From NCBI RefSeq assembly GCF_016863475.1, contig NZ_BOOY01000007.1:62001-126000 (forward strand): a stretch of 64,000 bases of DNA, given 5' to 3'. The stretch's first letter is position 1. Every line of letters begins with the position of its first letter. Shown piece after piece: positions 50,185-59,371 of this stretch. A program made the translations under genes and the position numbers. The DNA comes from Spirilliplanes yamanashiensis (lineage in GTDB: Bacteria; Actinomycetota; Actinomycetes; Mycobacteriales; Micromonosporaceae). The notes beneath the pieces were generated by a model that worked only from the letters and a program-made list of their open reading frames with translations, did not search any database and was not told the DNA's origin.

Positions 50185-51260
50185 GCGTTCTCCTCCTTCA
50201 GCAGGCCCCGGTCGCGCAGCAGGGGCAGCACGCCCTCGCCGCAGTGGTACGCCTCCTCCAGGTGGGGCTGGCCCGAGAGGATGACGTGGTCGATGCCGAG
50301 CGCGTGGTACTCGGCGAGCCGGTCGGCGACCTCGGCGTGGCTGCCGACCAGGGCGGTGCCGGCGCCGGGGCGCACGAGGCCGTACCCGGCCCACAGGTTC
50401 GGCGCGATCTCCAGGTCCTCGCCGGTGGTCAGGGCGGCCATCCGGCGCTGCCCCTCCGACTCCGAGGCGGCGAACCCGGCCCGGTCGGCTGCGACGGCGG
50501 CGGGCGGCACCCGGCCGAGCAGCGCCCGCGCCGCCGCCCACGCCTCGGCGGCGGTGTCCCGCGACAGCACGTGCAGCCGGATGCCGAAGGTGAGGTCGCG
50601 GCCGCCGGCCAGCTCGCGCACCGCCGCCAGCTTGGCCGCCACCGCGTCCGGCGGCTCGCCCCACGTCAGGTACGTGTCGGCGTGTGCGCCCGCCACGGCG
50701 AGGGCGGCCGGCGACGAGCCGCCGAAGAACACCGGCGGCGCCGGCGACGGCGCGGCCCGCACGGTCGCGTCCTCGACGGCGTAGTGCGCGCCGGTGAACG
50801 TGAACGGGGTGCCCGACCACGCCCCGCGCAGCACGGTGAGGAACTCGGCGGTGCGGGCGTAGCGCTCGTCGTGGCCGAGGTGGTCGCCGAAGCGGCGCTG
50901 CTCGGCCGAGTCGCCGCCGGTCACCACGTTGAGCAGCAGCCGCCCGCCGGACAGCCGCTGGTACGTGGCCGCCATCTGCGCGGCGAGCGTCGGGCTGAGC
51001 AGCCCCGGCCGGAACGCCACCAGGAACCGCAGCCGGCGGGTCGCGCCGATCAGCGCGGCCGTGGTGAGCCAGGCGTCCTCGCAGAACGTGCCGGTCGGCG
51101 TGAGCACCCCGGCGAAGCCGAGCCGCTCGACGGCCGTGGCCAGCACCGTCAGGTACGCCAGGTCGGGCGGCCGCCGGGCGTCGACGGCCGAGGCGGCCTG
51201 CCCGCCGCCGACGATGTCGCGCGAGTCGCCGGCGGTGGGCAGGAACCAGTGGACCTGCAT
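50181..51260 (-). CDS. ssuD: Alkanesulfonate monooxygenase, SsuD-like
   Basis: A 359-residue luciferase-like FMNH2-dependent monooxygenase closely following the SsuD pattern: HWFLPTAGDSRDI at the start, LGFAGVLTPTGTFCEDAW with the conserved Cys60, LRFLVAFRPGLLSPTLAAQMAAT and LLNVVTGGD. SsuD releases sulfite from alkanesulfonates. The ATG at 51260 overlaps the flavin reductase stop by 1 nt. Sulfonate use is supported by the divergent SsuABC-type transporter genes. Confidence 0.9.
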   Translation of the reverse strand: MQVHWFLPTAGDSRDIVGGGQAASAVDARRPPDLAYLTVLATAVERLGFAGVLTPTGTFCEDAWLTTAALIGATRRLRFLVAFRPGLLSPTLAAQMAATYQRLSGGRLLLNVVTGGDSAEQRRFGDHLGHDERYARTAEFLTVLRGAWSGTPFTFTGAHYAVEDATVRAAPSPAPPVFFGGSSPAALAVAGAHADTYLTWGEPPDAVAAKLAAVRELAGGRDLTFGIRLHVLSRDTAAEAWAAARALLGRVPPAAVAADRAGFAASESEGQRRMAALTTGEDLEIAPNLWAGYGLVRPGAGTALVGSHAEVADRLAEYHALGIDHVILSGQPHLEEAYHCGEGVLPLLRDRGLLKEENA

Positions 51261-51784
51261 CAGGCGGTCCGGCGCAGGTGCGCGTACGCCCCCGAGTGGT
51301 AAACCAGCGGCGTCAGCTCCGGGTCGGCGTGGTGCTCGCCCAGCTCGGGGGTGGCCAGCACGATGGTGTGGTCGCCGGCCTCGACCCGCTGCGCGACCCG
51401 GCACACCAGGCGGGCCAGCACCCCGTCGAGCAGCGGCACGCCGCCGGGGCCCGCGGTCCACGCGCCGTGCGCGGCGAACCGGTCGATGCCGCGCGTGGCG
51501 AACGTGCGCGCCACCTGCTCCTGCTCCCGGCCCAGCACGTGCACGGCGACGACGTCGGCGGTGCTGACCGCGGGCCAGGCGGACGCGCTGCGGGCGAGGC
51601 AGAACGACACCAGCGGCGGGTCGAGCGACACGGAGGTGAACGAGGTGGCGGTGAAGCCGGCGGGCGGCGTGCCGGGCGCGCCGGGCGCCGTCACGACGAC
51701 GACGGCGGCGGCGTGCCGGCGCAGCAGCGCGCGGAACAGGTCGGGGTCCACGGATCGGTCCTGGTGGAGAGGGGTGACTGTCAC
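51260..51784 (-). CDS. Flavin reductase-like (HpaC type) protein
   Basis: A 174-residue split-barrel flavin reductase of the HpaC/DszD type: AAVVVVTAPGAPGTPPAGFTATSFTSVSLDPPLVSFCL is the FMN-binding segment and GDHTIVLATPEL closes the barrel. It would provide reduced FMN to the luciferase-like enzymes on both sides. The GTG at 51784 follows AGGAGG. Two different flavin reductase folds in one operon suggest that each serves a different oxygenase. Confidence 0.87.
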   Translation of the reverse strand: MTVTPLHQDRSVDPDLFRALLRRHAAAVVVVTAPGAPGTPPAGFTATSFTSVSLDPPLVSFCLARSASAWPAVSTADVVAVHVLGREQEQVARTFATRGIDRFAAHGAWTAGPGGVPLLDGVLARLVCRVAQRVEAGDHTIVLATPELGEHHADPELTPLVYHSGAYAHLRRTA

Positions 51785-51793
51785 GGGAGCCTC

Positions 51794-52879
51794 CTAGGCG
51801 GCGGTCAGCGACCGGTGCGCGAGTTCCTGCTGGACCAGGGGGATCAGGTGGCGGCCGTAGTCGACGGCGTCGTCGACCGGGTCGTAGCCGCGGATGAGCA
51901 GCGTGGTGGCGCCGAGGTCGACGTAGTCGAGCAGGGCCCGGGCGACGGTCTCGGGGGAGCCGACGAGGGCGGTGGAGTTGCCCTGCGCGCCGGTGGCCCG
52001 GGCGGTGGCCGTCCACAGTGCCCGGTCGTGCCGGTCGGCCTTCGCGGCGGCGGCGAGCAGGCGCTGCGACCCGACGTTCTCCGGCTGGGGCCCGCCGAGC
52101 ACCCGGGTGCCCTCGCCGAACGGGGTGCCGCTGGTGATGCGGGCCAGGATCCGCTCGGCGCGTTCCCACGCCAGCTCGTCGGTGGCGGCCAGGATCGGCC
52201 GGAACGACACGCTGATGCCGAGCGGCCCGCGCCCGGCCGCGGCGGCGGCCGCCTGCACGGAGGCGATCTGCTCGGCGGTCTCGGCCAGCGGCTCGCCCCA
52301 CAGCGCGAACGTGTCGGCGTGCGCGCCGCCGACCCGGTACGCCGCGGCCGACGACCCGCCGAAGTACAGCGGGATGCGGTGCGCGGGCTGCGCCTGCAGT
52401 GAGTAGTCCTCGAACCGGTAGTACCGGCCGGTGAACGAGAACGGCTCGGGGGAGTCCCACGCCCGGCGCAGGATCGACAGGTACTCGCCGGTGCGCTCGT
52501 AGCGCTCGTCCTTGCCCAGGTGGTCGCCGTCGCGGCGCATCTCGGCGTCGCTGCCGCCGGTGATGGTGTGCACCGCCACACGGCCGCCGGAGAGCTGGTC
52601 GAGGGTGGCGAACGTGCGCGCCGCCGCGGTGGGGGCCGTGAACCCGGGCCGGTGGGCGATCAGCAGGCCGAGGGCGTCGGTGTGCGCGGCCGCGTACGCC
52701 GCGACCTGGTTGGCGTCGGGGGTGGCGGACCCGACGGCGATGAGGACGCGGTCGAAGCCGGCCTCCTCGTGCGCCCGGGCGAACCGCCGCACGTAGGCGG
52801 GGTCGACGACGGGCCCGCGCGCGGGCCGGGTCTCCGACACGTCGCGGGTGCCGATCATGCCGACGAACTCGACGGTCAT
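51794..52879 (-). CDS. Luciferase-like monooxygenase, paralogue A
   Basis: A 361-residue luciferase-like flavin-dependent enzyme of the SsuD/SfnG neighbourhood. It begins VEFVGMIGTRDVSETRPARG, has LLIAHRPGFTAPTAAARTFATLDQLSGGRVAVHTITGG and ends with GNSTALVGSPETVARALLDYVDLGATTLLIRGYDPVDDAVDYG. It is clearly paralogous to the gene at 59372-60463, which shares the start and the C-terminal block nearly residue for residue. The substrate is probably a sulfonate, sulfone or sulfinate. It overlaps the SfnB-like gene by 4 nt. Confidence 0.87.
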   Translation of the reverse strand: MTVEFVGMIGTRDVSETRPARGPVVDPAYVRRFARAHEEAGFDRVLIAVGSATPDANQVAAYAAAHTDALGLLIAHRPGFTAPTAAARTFATLDQLSGGRVAVHTITGGSDAEMRRDGDHLGKDERYERTGEYLSILRRAWDSPEPFSFTGRYYRFEDYSLQAQPAHRIPLYFGGSSAAAYRVGGAHADTFALWGEPLAETAEQIASVQAAAAAAGRGPLGISVSFRPILAATDELAWERAERILARITSGTPFGEGTRVLGGPQPENVGSQRLLAAAAKADRHDRALWTATARATGAQGNSTALVGSPETVARALLDYVDLGATTLLIRGYDPVDDAVDYGRHLIPLVQQELAHRSLTAA

Positions 52880-54015
52880 CGTGGTCCTTCCAGAGCGGAG
52901 CGGCCGGCGGCGCCGAGCACGGCGTCGTCCTGCGGGGTGTGGATGCGCCCGCACAGCACGTCGCGCAGGTGGCGCTGCAGCGGGTTGTTGCGGGTGAGCG
53001 CGGCGTTGCCGATGAGCGCGACGGCGCGCTGCACGGCGTCGATGGCGGCGCGGGTGGCGACGGTCTTGGCGAGCCCGGCGGGCACGTCCTCGCCGGCGTC
53101 GGCGCGCGCGGCGAGCGTGTCCAGCAGCGTGCCGGCGGTGAGCAGCTGCGCCTCGATCTCGCCGACCTCGGCCTGGAAGCGGGGGAGCGTGGCGAGCGGT
53201 GCGCCCAGGTTGGCGGGCACCCGCTCGTGCAGGTAGCGCACCAGCCAGTCGCGGGCGGCCCGGGCGACGCCGAGGTAGATGGCGCCGATGCCGAGGGCGT
53301 TCCACGAGCGCAGCCCGCCCGGGTCGCCGCCGGGCGGGCCGGGCTCGGCGAGGTCGAGCGCGGCGACGGCGGGCGTGCCGGCGAACGTGACGTCGTCGCT
53401 GCGGCTGGCGCGCAGGCCCAGGTGGTTCCAGGTGCGGTCGATCGCGATGCCGGGGGCGTCGCCGCGCACCAGGAACGCGCCGGTGCGCACCGGGGTCTCG
53501 TCGGTGCGCGCCCACACCTGCATCCAGCGCAGCGCGGGCGCGCCGGTGGAGAAGATCTTGTGGCCGGTCAGCTCCCAGCCGTCGCCGGCGCGCCGGGCGA
53601 CCGTGGCGGGCAGGCCGCCGCGGGCCGGGGTGCCCAGCTCGGGCTCCACGCGCAGCGCGTTGATGAGCGTGGGCCGCTCGGCGGACTCGGCGAGCACCGA
53701 CGCGTACACGCCGGCCGGCCAGGCGCCGGTGCGGGCCTGCGCGGCGTGGGCGAACAGGGTCATCGCGGAGATCAGCGCGACGGACGGGTCGCCCTGGCCG
53801 AGGGCGGCGAGCAGGCGCACGGTGCCGGCCAGACCGCCGCCCGGGCCGCCGTAGCGCGCGCCGACCGTCCACGTGAGCAGGCCGGCGTCGTGCACGGCGC
53901 GGATGCCCTTGGCGGGCAGGTCACCGGTCTCGTCGTGCTCCTCGGCGTGCGCTGCCAGGGCTTCCACCAGATGGGAATACGCCGGTTGCGCGCCGTCCTC
54001 TTCGGTTGGTCGCAT
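52876..54015 (-). CDS. Acyl-CoA dehydrogenase-fold flavoprotein, SfnB/DszC-like
   Basis: A 379-residue protein with the acyl-CoA dehydrogenase fold: GLLTWTVGARYGGPGGGLAGTVRLLAALGQGDPSVAL, then GWELTGHKIFSTGAPALRWMQVWA and a helical C-terminus with IGNAALTRNNPLQRHLRDVLCGRIHTPQDD. In sulfur-scavenging operons such proteins (SfnB, DszC and relatives) act as flavin-dependent oxygenases, not dehydrogenases; the ending PxQRHLRDV fits that group. The ATG at 54015 starts the conserved part. It heads the minus-strand operon at the shared control region. Confidence 0.8.
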   Translation of the reverse strand: MRPTEEDGAQPAYSHLVEALAAHAEEHDETGDLPAKGIRAVHDAGLLTWTVGARYGGPGGGLAGTVRLLAALGQGDPSVALISAMTLFAHAAQARTGAWPAGVYASVLAESAERPTLINALRVEPELGTPARGGLPATVARRAGDGWELTGHKIFSTGAPALRWMQVWARTDETPVRTGAFLVRGDAPGIAIDRTWNHLGLRASRSDDVTFAGTPAVAALDLAEPGPPGGDPGGLRSWNALGIGAIYLGVARAARDWLVRYLHERVPANLGAPLATLPRFQAEVGEIEAQLLTAGTLLDTLAARADAGEDVPAGLAKTVATRAAIDAVQRAVALIGNAALTRNNPLQRHLRDVLCGRIHTPQDDAVLGAAGRSALEGPR

Positions 54016-54044
54016 GGCCCCACCGTCGTATCCACCAGCGTACG

Positions 54045-54093
54045 TGTCAACGCTCGTCCCATATCCTAGTAAACCTATGGGGTACGGTTGACA
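54045..54093. promoter_or_regulatory. Symmetric divergent promoter/operator region
   Basis: From left to right the spacer reads TGTCAA (54045-54050), CCCATA (54058-54063), a 12-nt centre, TATGGG (54076-54081) and TTGACA (54088-54093). Both pairs are inverted repeats around nearly the same centre (about 54069). TTGACA on each strand is a perfect -35 box facing its own operon, so one factor bound at CCCATA-N12-TATGGG could control both. Neither -10 is clear. Confidence 0.55.
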
Positions 54094-54146
54094 TATCGAA
54101 ATCGAGCCGGGCAGAGTGGCCGCCATCGCCGACGATCGGAGAAGGC

Positions 54147-54989
54147 ATGTCCGCACCTGTCATCGCGGCCGAGGCGCCCGTCGTACCCCCGGTCGCCACC
54201 GGGCGGCCCGCGGCCCGGCGGCCGCGGTCCACCCCCTACCGGGCGATCTCCTGGGCCGTGCCGGTGCTGCTGCTGGTGCTCTGGGAGCTGCTCGCCCGCG
54301 CCGGGGCCATCGCCACCACGGTGCTGCCCGCGCCCAGCACGGTCCTCACGACGGCGTGGGACCTCACCCGCAGCGGCGAGCTGCCCGAGCACCTGCTTAT
54401 CAGCCTGCGCCGCGCCACCGCCGGCCTGGCCATCGGCGCCACCACCGGCCTGGTGCTCGGCGTCGTCGTCGGGTTCTCCCGGCTCGCCGAGGCGTTCACC
54501 GACCGCACCGTGCAGATCCTGCGCGCCATCCCGTTCCTGGCCATCCTGCCGCTGGTCATCGTGTGGTTCGGCGTCGGCGAGGCCGGCAAGGTGTTCCTCG
54601 TCGCGCTCGGCACGTTCTTCCCGCTCTACCTCAACACCGTGCTCGGCATCCGGCAGGTCGACCCCAAGCTGCTGGAGATGGGCCGCGTCATCGGCCTGCC
54701 GAAGCTCCAGCTCGTGCGGGCCGCCATCCTGCCCGGCGCCCTGCCCTCGATCCTGCTCGGCGTGCGGCTCTCGCTGACCAACGCCTGGCTCGCCCTCGTC
54801 GTCGCCGAGACCGTCGGCGCCGCCGCCGGCATCGGCTTCATGGCCACCAACGCCCGCGAGTTCCTGCAGACCGACGTGATCGTGCTGGTCATCGTCCTGT
54901 ACGCGCTCATCGGCATGATCACCGACCTGGTCGCCCGCGGCCTGGAGCACCGCCTGCTCGCCTGGCACCCCAACTACGTCCGGCGATGA
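54147..54989 (+). CDS. ssuC: Sulfonate-type ABC transporter permease
   Basis: A 280-residue inner-membrane permease with about six hydrophobic segments. The cytoplasmic coupling loop GRVIGLPKLQLVRAAILPGALPSILLGVRLSL is the EAA motif of SsuC/TauC-type permeases, and LRAIPFLAILPLVIVWFGVGEAGKV precedes it as usual. The ATG at 54147 follows GGAGAAGG. It is the first gene of the plus-strand operon. Substrate assignment as sulfonate rests on the neighbouring monooxygenases. Confidence 0.88.
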   Translation: MSAPVIAAEAPVVPPVATGRPAARRPRSTPYRAISWAVPVLLLVLWELLARAGAIATTVLPAPSTVLTTAWDLTRSGELPEHLLISLRRATAGLAIGATTGLVLGVVVGFSRLAEAFTDRTVQILRAIPFLAILPLVIVWFGVGEAGKVFLVALGTFFPLYLNTVLGIRQVDPKLLEMGRVIGLPKLQLVRAAILPGALPSILLGVRLSLTNAWLALVVAETVGAAAGIGFMATNAREFLQTDVIVLVIVLYALIGMITDLVARGLEHRLLAWHPNYVRR

Positions 54990-55009
54990 ACCCTTCTGGA
55001 GGAACCGTC

Positions 55010-55987
55010 ATGTCCCTGTCCCGTCGCTCGCTGCTCAGAGGAGCCGCCCTGGCCGGCGCCGGCCTCGCCCTGCCCTCGCTGGCGGCCTGCGGGGCGGACG
55101 CCGCCTCCGCGGGCGGGCGCACCACCGTCCGGCTCACCTACGGCGCCATCAGCGTGCCCAAGACCCGCGGGGTCTTCGTGAAGACGCTCGCCGACCAGGG
55201 CATCGACGTCGAGTGGATCGGCCCGTTCCCCAACCACGCGCCGACCCTGCAGGCCGTCGCCACCGACACCGCCGACTTCAGCTTCGGCGGCAGCTCCACC
55301 CCCGCCGACCAGGCCATCATCTCGGGCAACAAACTGGTGTACGTGGCCTACGCCACCACCACCCCGCGCCTGTCGTCCATCCTGGTGCTGCCTCAGTCGG
55401 GCATCGCCTCGGTCAAGGACCTGGCCGGCCGCAACGTGGCCGTCAACAAGGCCGGCCTGGGCGAATTCCTGCTCGTCGCCGCCCTGGAGAAGTACGGCGT
55501 GCCGCGCGAGAGCGTGACGTTCACCTACCTCAACCCGCCGGACGCCGCCCCCGCGTTCGGCAGCGGCAAGGTCGACGCCTGGGCCATCTGGTCCGGCCCG
55601 CAGGAGCTGGCCGAGGTGCAGTACGGCGCCAAGCGCCTCTTCGTCGACGGCGACGAGCTGGAGCGCCAGATCGACTTCCCGTCCTACCTCGTGCGCGAGG
55701 ACTACGCGAAGAAGAACCCGGACGTCATCCGCAAGGTCATCGCCGCCTACAAGGCGGAGGCCGACTGGGCCAACGCCAACCCCGCCGAGGCGCAGAAGAT
55801 CGGCAACGAGGTGTCGAAGTACCCGCAGGCCGTCGTCGACAAGCTGGTCCAGCAGAACGTGCAGACCAACTGGAGCCTCATCGACGACAAGGCCGTCGCC
55901 GACCTGCAGTACGGCGCCGACTGGCTGGCCGACCGCAAGGTGCTCAGCCGGAAGATCACCATCGCCGGCCACGCGGTGAAGCTGTGA
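55010..55987 (+). CDS. ssuA: Sulfonate-type ABC substrate-binding lipoprotein
   Basis: A 325-residue exported binding protein. SRRSLLRG is a twin-arginine signal and LAAC near residue 26 a lipobox, so it is a Tat-exported lipoprotein. The binding domain follows the SsuA pattern: LTYGAISVPKTRGVFVKTLADQGIDVEWIGPFPN, ADFSFGGSSTPADQA, LAGRNVAVNKAGLGEFLLVAALEKYGV and VDAWAIWSGPQELAE. TGGAGGAA precedes the ATG at 55010. Confidence 0.88.
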   Translation: MSLSRRSLLRGAALAGAGLALPSLAACGADAASAGGRTTVRLTYGAISVPKTRGVFVKTLADQGIDVEWIGPFPNHAPTLQAVATDTADFSFGGSSTPADQAIISGNKLVYVAYATTTPRLSSILVLPQSGIASVKDLAGRNVAVNKAGLGEFLLVAALEKYGVPRESVTFTYLNPPDAAPAFGSGKVDAWAIWSGPQELAEVQYGAKRLFVDGDELERQIDFPSYLVREDYAKKNPDVIRKVIAAYKAEADWANANPAEAQKIGNEVSKYPQAVVDKLVQQNVQTNWSLIDDKAVADLQYGADWLADRKVLSRKITIAGHAVKL

Positions 55988-56697
55988 CCGCCGCCCCCGT
56001 CGCGGCCGCGGCGGTCCGCGCCGCCGGCATCAGCCGCGCCTACGGCGACCGGACCGTCCTGCACGAGCTCGACCTGGAGATCCACCGCGGCGAGTTCGTG
56101 GCCCTGATCGGCAAGAGCGGCTGCGGCAAGACCACCCTGCTGCGGGCCCTCGCCGGGATCGACGCCGTCGACGGCGGCACGCTCCGCACCCCGGACGTGT
56201 CCACGGTGGTCTTCCAGGAGCACCGGCTGCTGCCGTGGTGGAAGGTGTGGCGCAACGTCGCCATCGGCCTGCCCCGCGCGTCGGCCCGGGCCCGGGCCCA
56301 GTCCGCGCTGGAGGAGGTCGGGCTCGGCACCCACGCCGACGCCTGGCCGGTCACCCTGTCCGGCGGCGAGGCGCAGCGCGTCGCCCTGGCCCGCGCCCTG
56401 GTGCGCGAGCCGGAGCTGCTGCTGCTCGACGAGCCGTTCGCCGCGCTCGACGCCCTCACCCGGATCCGCATGCACGGGCTCGTCCGCGACCTCATCGCCC
56501 GGCACCGCCCGGCCGTCCTGCTGGTCACCCACGACGTCGACGAGGCGATCCTGCTCGCCGACCGGGTCCTCACCATGCGCGAGGGCCGCATCGCCGCCGC
56601 GCACCCGGTCGACGGCACCGCCCGCACCCGGGGCAGCGCCGCGTTCGCCGCGCTGCGCACCGAGCTGCTCGCCGAACTGGGCGTCGTCGAACCGTGA
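55984..56697 (+). CDS. ssuB: Sulfonate-type ABC transporter ATPase
   Basis: A 237-residue ABC ATPase: Walker A GKSGCGKTT (about residues 39-47), Q-loop TVVFQEHRLLPW, signature LSGGEAQRVALARAL, Walker B LLLLDEPFAALD and the H-loop VTHDVDEA. The FQEHRLLPWWKVWRNVAIGL block is typical of SsuB/TauB. GTG at 55984 overlaps the ssuA stop by 4 nt, and its own stop overlaps the molybdoenzyme gene by 4 nt. Confidence 0.92.
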   Translation: MTAAPVAAAAVRAAGISRAYGDRTVLHELDLEIHRGEFVALIGKSGCGKTTLLRALAGIDAVDGGTLRTPDVSTVVFQEHRLLPWWKVWRNVAIGLPRASARARAQSALEEVGLGTHADAWPVTLSGGEAQRVALARALVREPELLLLDEPFAALDALTRIRMHGLVRDLIARHRPAVLLVTHDVDEAILLADRVLTMREGRIAAAHPVDGTARTRGSAAFAALRTELLAELGVVEP

Positions 56698-58925
56698 CCG
56701 CGTCCAGCAGCTCGCACTGGGGCGCCTTCCTGGTCGACGGGACGGGCAGCGGGCTCACCGTCCGCCCCCGCCCCGGCGACCCGGACCCCTCGCCGCTGCT
56801 CGGCAACATCGCCGGCGCCCACCGGCACCCGTCCCGGGTCGCGCGCCCCGCCGTCCGGAAGGGCTGGCTGGAGCGCGGCCCGGGCCCCGACCCGGCCCGC
56901 GGCGACGAGGCGTTCGTCGAGGTGGGGTGGGACACCGCCCTCGACCTCGTCGCCGCCGAGCTGCGGCGGGTGCGCCGCGACCACGGCGACAGCGCGGTCT
57001 ACGGCGGCTCGTACGGCTGGGCCAGCGCCGGCCGCTTCCACCACGCCCAGTCGCAGCTCAACCGGTTCCTCGCCCTCGGCGGCGGCTGCACCCGCTCGGT
57101 GAACAGCTACAGCCTCGGCGCCTCCCTGGTCGTGCTGCCGCACATCGTCGGGCGCCGGGGCGCGCACGCCGTGATCCGGCGCGGCACCGACTGGCCCGTC
57201 ATCGCCGCGCACACCGACCTGCTCGTCGCGTTCGGCGGGGTGCGCACCGCCACCACGTTCGTCACCCCCGGCGGGCGCGCCACCCACGACGTGCGCGGGC
57301 ACCTGCGCGCCGCCACCGCCCGCGGCCTGCGCGTGACGTCGGTGTCGCCGCTGCGCGACGACCTGGCGGGCGAGCTGCGCGGCGACTGGCTGCCGGTGCG
57401 CCCCGGCACCGATGTCGCCGTCATGCTGGCCCTGGCGCACGTGCTGGTCCGCGACGGCCTCGCCGACCACGACTTCCTCGCCTCGCACACCGTCGGCGCC
57501 GACCGCTTCCTCGCCTCGCTGGCCGGCCGCACCCCCGCGTGGGCCGCCGGCGTGGCCGGCATCGCCGCCGGCGACATCGAGCGGCTCGCGCACCGCATGG
57601 CCGCCGGGCGCACCCTGGTCACCGTCAGCTGGTCGCTGCAGCGCGCCCCGCACGGCGAGCAACCCCTGTGGGCCGGCCTCGCGCTGGCCGCCCTGCTCGG
57701 CCAGATCGGCCTGCCCGGCGGCGGCTTCGGGCACGGGTACGGCTCGATGGGCGACGTCGGCGGCGGCACCCTGCCGTACGGGCTGCCCACCTTCCCGCAG
57801 CCGCCGAACCCGGTGCCGGACGTCATCCCGTGCGCGCTGATCGCCGACCTGCTGCTGCGGCCGGGGGAGACGTTCGACTACGACGGCGGCGTCCACACGT
57901 TCGCCGACACCCGGCTCGTCTACTGGGCCGGCGGCAACCCGTTCCACCACCACCAGGACCTGGCCCGCCTGCGCACCGCGTTCGCCCGCCCCGACACCGT
58001 CGTGGTGCACGAGCCGTACTGGACGGCCACCGCCCGGCACGCCGACGTGGTGCTGCCGGTGACCACCACCCTGGAGCGCGAGGACCTCGGCGCCGGCCGC
58101 GGCGACACCCACCTCGTCGCCATGCAGCGCGCCGACGCGCCGTACGCCGAGGCCCGCGACGAGTACGCGATCTTCGCCGCGCTGGCCGGGCGGCTCGGCT
58201 ACGCCGACGCCTTCACCGAGGGCCGCACCGCGCGCCAGTGGCTGGAGCACCTGTACGAGGGCTGGCGCGCCGACAAGGGCCTGCCGCCGTTCGCCGAGTT
58301 CTGGGCCGCCGGCGAACTGGCCCTGCCCGGGCGGCGCGACGACACCGTGCTGTTCGCCGGCTTCCGCGCCGGCGAGCCGCTGGACACCCCCAGCGGCCGC
58401 ATCGAGCTGCACTCCGCGACCGTCGCCGGGTTCGGCTACCCCGACTGCCCTGGCGGGCCCACCTGGTTCCCGCCGCCCGCGTCCGCGTACCCGCTGAGCC
58501 TGATCTGCAACCAGCCCGCCGGGCGGCTGCACTCCCAGCTCGACATGGGCGCCGAGTCGCAGCGCCGCAAGGTGCGCGGGCGCGAGCCGGTGCGCCTGCA
58601 CCCCGCCGACGCGGCCGCGCGCGGCATCGCCGACGGCGACCTCGTCCGCGTCCACAACGACGTCGGCAGCGTCCTGGCCGGCGCCGCCCTCGACGACGCG
58701 TGCCGGCCCGGCGTCGCCCAGCTGTCCACCGGCGCCTGGTTCGACCACTCCGCCCCCGACGTCGCCACCTGCGTGCACGGCAACCCCAACGCGCTCACCG
58801 CCGACGCCGGCACCTCCCGGCTGGCGCAGGGCTGCACCGGCCAGGTCACCGCCGTCGAGATCACCCGCTACGACGGGCCGGTCCCGCCGCTGCGCACGTT
58901 CACCCCACCCCTGGAGACCGCATGA
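56694..58925 (+). CDS. BisC/DMSO-reductase-family molybdoenzyme
   Basis: A 743-residue bis-MGD molybdoenzyme of the DMSO/biotin-sulfoxide reductase branch. The N-terminus lacks the Cys motif for an Fe-S cluster, as in BisC and TorA. The predicted molybdenum ligand is Ser140 in NSYSLGAS. YGGSYGWASAGRFHHAQSQLNRFLALGGG and the C-terminal dinucleotide-binding block with NQPAGRLHSQLDMG, then LHPADAAARGIADGDLVRVHND fit the family. No Tat signal is seen, so it is cytoplasmic, as BisC is. Reduction of a sulfoxide taken up by the transporter is the likely role. Confidence 0.88.
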   Translation: MTASSSSHWGAFLVDGTGSGLTVRPRPGDPDPSPLLGNIAGAHRHPSRVARPAVRKGWLERGPGPDPARGDEAFVEVGWDTALDLVAAELRRVRRDHGDSAVYGGSYGWASAGRFHHAQSQLNRFLALGGGCTRSVNSYSLGASLVVLPHIVGRRGAHAVIRRGTDWPVIAAHTDLLVAFGGVRTATTFVTPGGRATHDVRGHLRAATARGLRVTSVSPLRDDLAGELRGDWLPVRPGTDVAVMLALAHVLVRDGLADHDFLASHTVGADRFLASLAGRTPAWAAGVAGIAAGDIERLAHRMAAGRTLVTVSWSLQRAPHGEQPLWAGLALAALLGQIGLPGGGFGHGYGSMGDVGGGTLPYGLPTFPQPPNPVPDVIPCALIADLLLRPGETFDYDGGVHTFADTRLVYWAGGNPFHHHQDLARLRTAFARPDTVVVHEPYWTATARHADVVLPVTTTLEREDLGAGRGDTHLVAMQRADAPYAEARDEYAIFAALAGRLGYADAFTEGRTARQWLEHLYEGWRADKGLPPFAEFWAAGELALPGRRDDTVLFAGFRAGEPLDTPSGRIELHSATVAGFGYPDCPGGPTWFPPPASAYPLSLICNQPAGRLHSQLDMGAESQRRKVRGREPVRLHPADAAARGIADGDLVRVHNDVGSVLAGAALDDACRPGVAQLSTGAWFDHSAPDVATCVHGNPNALTADAGTSRLAQGCTGQVTAVEITRYDGPVPPLRTFTPPLETA

Positions 58926-59359
58926 CCGACGACTTCCACCGCCGGCTGTTCCACGTCGCGCCGCTCGGCCTGTCCGCCGACACCGCCCAGACCGGCGGCA
59001 TGACCCGCGTCGAGGCGATCAGCGGCAAGACCGTCGGCAGCCGCGGCCTGTGGATGGGCGAGACGCACGTCGCCGCCGCCACCGCCAGCGACAATCACCA
59101 CCACGGCGACTCCGAGACCGCCATCTACGTCGTGCGCGGCAACCCGGAGTTCGTGTTCCTCGACCCCGAGCACGGCGAGACCCGCATCATCACCAAGCCC
59201 GGCGACTACATCTACGTGCCGCCGTGGGTGCCGCACCGCGAGGAGAACCCCGACCCGGACAACGAGGCCGTCGTCGTCATCTCCCGCACCACGCAGGAAG
59301 CCGTCGTCGTCAACCTGCCCGACCTGCACTGGGTGGGCCCCGTCGCCCTCCTCGACTGA
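58922..59359 (+). CDS. Cupin-domain protein
   Basis: A 145-residue single-cupin protein. The first cupin motif has ASDNHHHGDSETAIYVVRG (His triplet about residues 58-60 and Glu65), the second is PGDYIYVPPWVPHREENPD with its histidine. The metal ligands are thus complete. It overlaps the molybdoenzyme gene by 4 nt and precedes a luciferase-like oxygenase gene by 12 nt, so a role in oxidising or isomerising an organosulfur intermediate, or in sensing, is inferred. Confidence 0.85.
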   Translation: MTDDFHRRLFHVAPLGLSADTAQTGGMTRVEAISGKTVGSRGLWMGETHVAAATASDNHHHGDSETAIYVVRGNPEFVFLDPEHGETRIITKPGDYIYVPPWVPHREENPDPDNEAVVVISRTTQEAVVVNLPDLHWVGPVALLD

Positions 59360-59371
59360 AAGGGGCTCGCC

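Noticed and set aside
40897-52879. Bioluminescence (lux) operon, because LuxC-, LuxE- and luciferase-like genes are close together
   Set aside because: The luciferase-like proteins follow the SsuD/SfnG pattern and sit in a separate sulfur operon, there is no LuxAB pair or LuxD, and LuxC/LuxE are coupled to an ACP and ligase inside a glycan locus.
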